From the NCBI GenBank assembly GCA_946481465.1, contig CAMLOC010000292.1, forward strand, positions 1 to 5,420: a stretch of DNA of 5,420 nucleotides, given 5' to 3'. The notes beneath the pieces were generated by a model. The model made no database searches and had not been told where the DNA came from. It worked only from the letters and a program-made list of their open reading frames with translations. The translations under genes were made by a program, and so were the position numbers. The stretch is from an uncultured Shinella sp. GTDB lineage: Bacteria > Pseudomonadota > Alphaproteobacteria > Rhizobiales > Rhizobiaceae. Shown here in pieces: positions 5,388 through 5,420 of this stretch (its first letter is position 1; each line of letters starts with the position of its first letter).

Positions 5388-5420
5388 AAAAGCCGCCAAG
5401 AGATTGGCGGCTTTTTCTTT
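5388..5420 (+). terminator. Intrinsic terminator of rpsD
   Basis: AGCCGCCAA (5391-5399) and TTGGCGGCT (5404-5412) form a perfect 9-bp GC-rich stem with a GAGA tetraloop, extendable by three A-T pairs (5388-5390 with 5413-5415). It is followed by a T-rich tail running to the window edge. It lies 29 bases after the rpsD stop codon. The A-run on the 5' side (5388-5391) means it could also act on the opposite strand if a convergent gene follows. Confidence 0.92.

Overview
The window looks like a chromosomal housekeeping segment from a GC-rich alphaproteobacterium, most likely Rhizobiaceae (Rhizobium, Sinorhizobium, Shinella or a relative). The basis is the high third-position GC, a eukaryote-like NADP-dependent isocitrate dehydrogenase, CTATAG-type promoter hexamers, a zinc-free S4 protein of typical alphaproteobacterial sequence, and a gene order (icd, secreted protein, trmJ, murI, ATPase, rpsD) that I recall from rhizobia but could not check. 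I see no insertion sequence, tRNA, rRNA, CRISPR array or sign of recent transfer.

Layout. At the left edge, on the minus strand, is the 5' third of icd (1-418), reading out of the window. A divergent intergenic region (419-632) holds a good icd promoter, a hairpin in the icd leader and an inverted repeat upstream of the promoter. All other genes are on the plus strand: a small exported protein of unknown function (633-1208), trmJ (1277-2110), murI (2097-2888, overlapping trmJ by 14 bases), a HerA/FtsK-superfamily ATPase of unknown role (3008-4519), and rpsD (4742-5359), which ends in a strong intrinsic terminator at the right edge (5388-5420).

How the genes relate. trmJ (tRNA 2'-O-methylation) and murI (D-glutamate for peptidoglycan) are almost certainly co-transcribed and translationally coupled through their overlap. 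They have no metabolic link, so this is a housekeeping operon rather than a pathway. The ATPase follows murI after 119 bases and could be its third member or have its own promoter. rpsD appears to be a single-gene unit with its own promoter and a structured leader of about 165 bases.

Most interesting points. The rpsD leader has an 11-bp GAAA-capped hairpin at the predicted 5' end, a second bulged hairpin, and a pair of overlapping, mutually exclusive helices just before a strong Shine-Dalgarno-like sequence, so it is a candidate ribosomal-protein autoregulatory leader. The other is the orphan HerA-like ATPase, with a proline-rich linker and a C-terminal winged-helix-like segment, and no nurA partner in view. 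The rest of the window is ordinary core genome.
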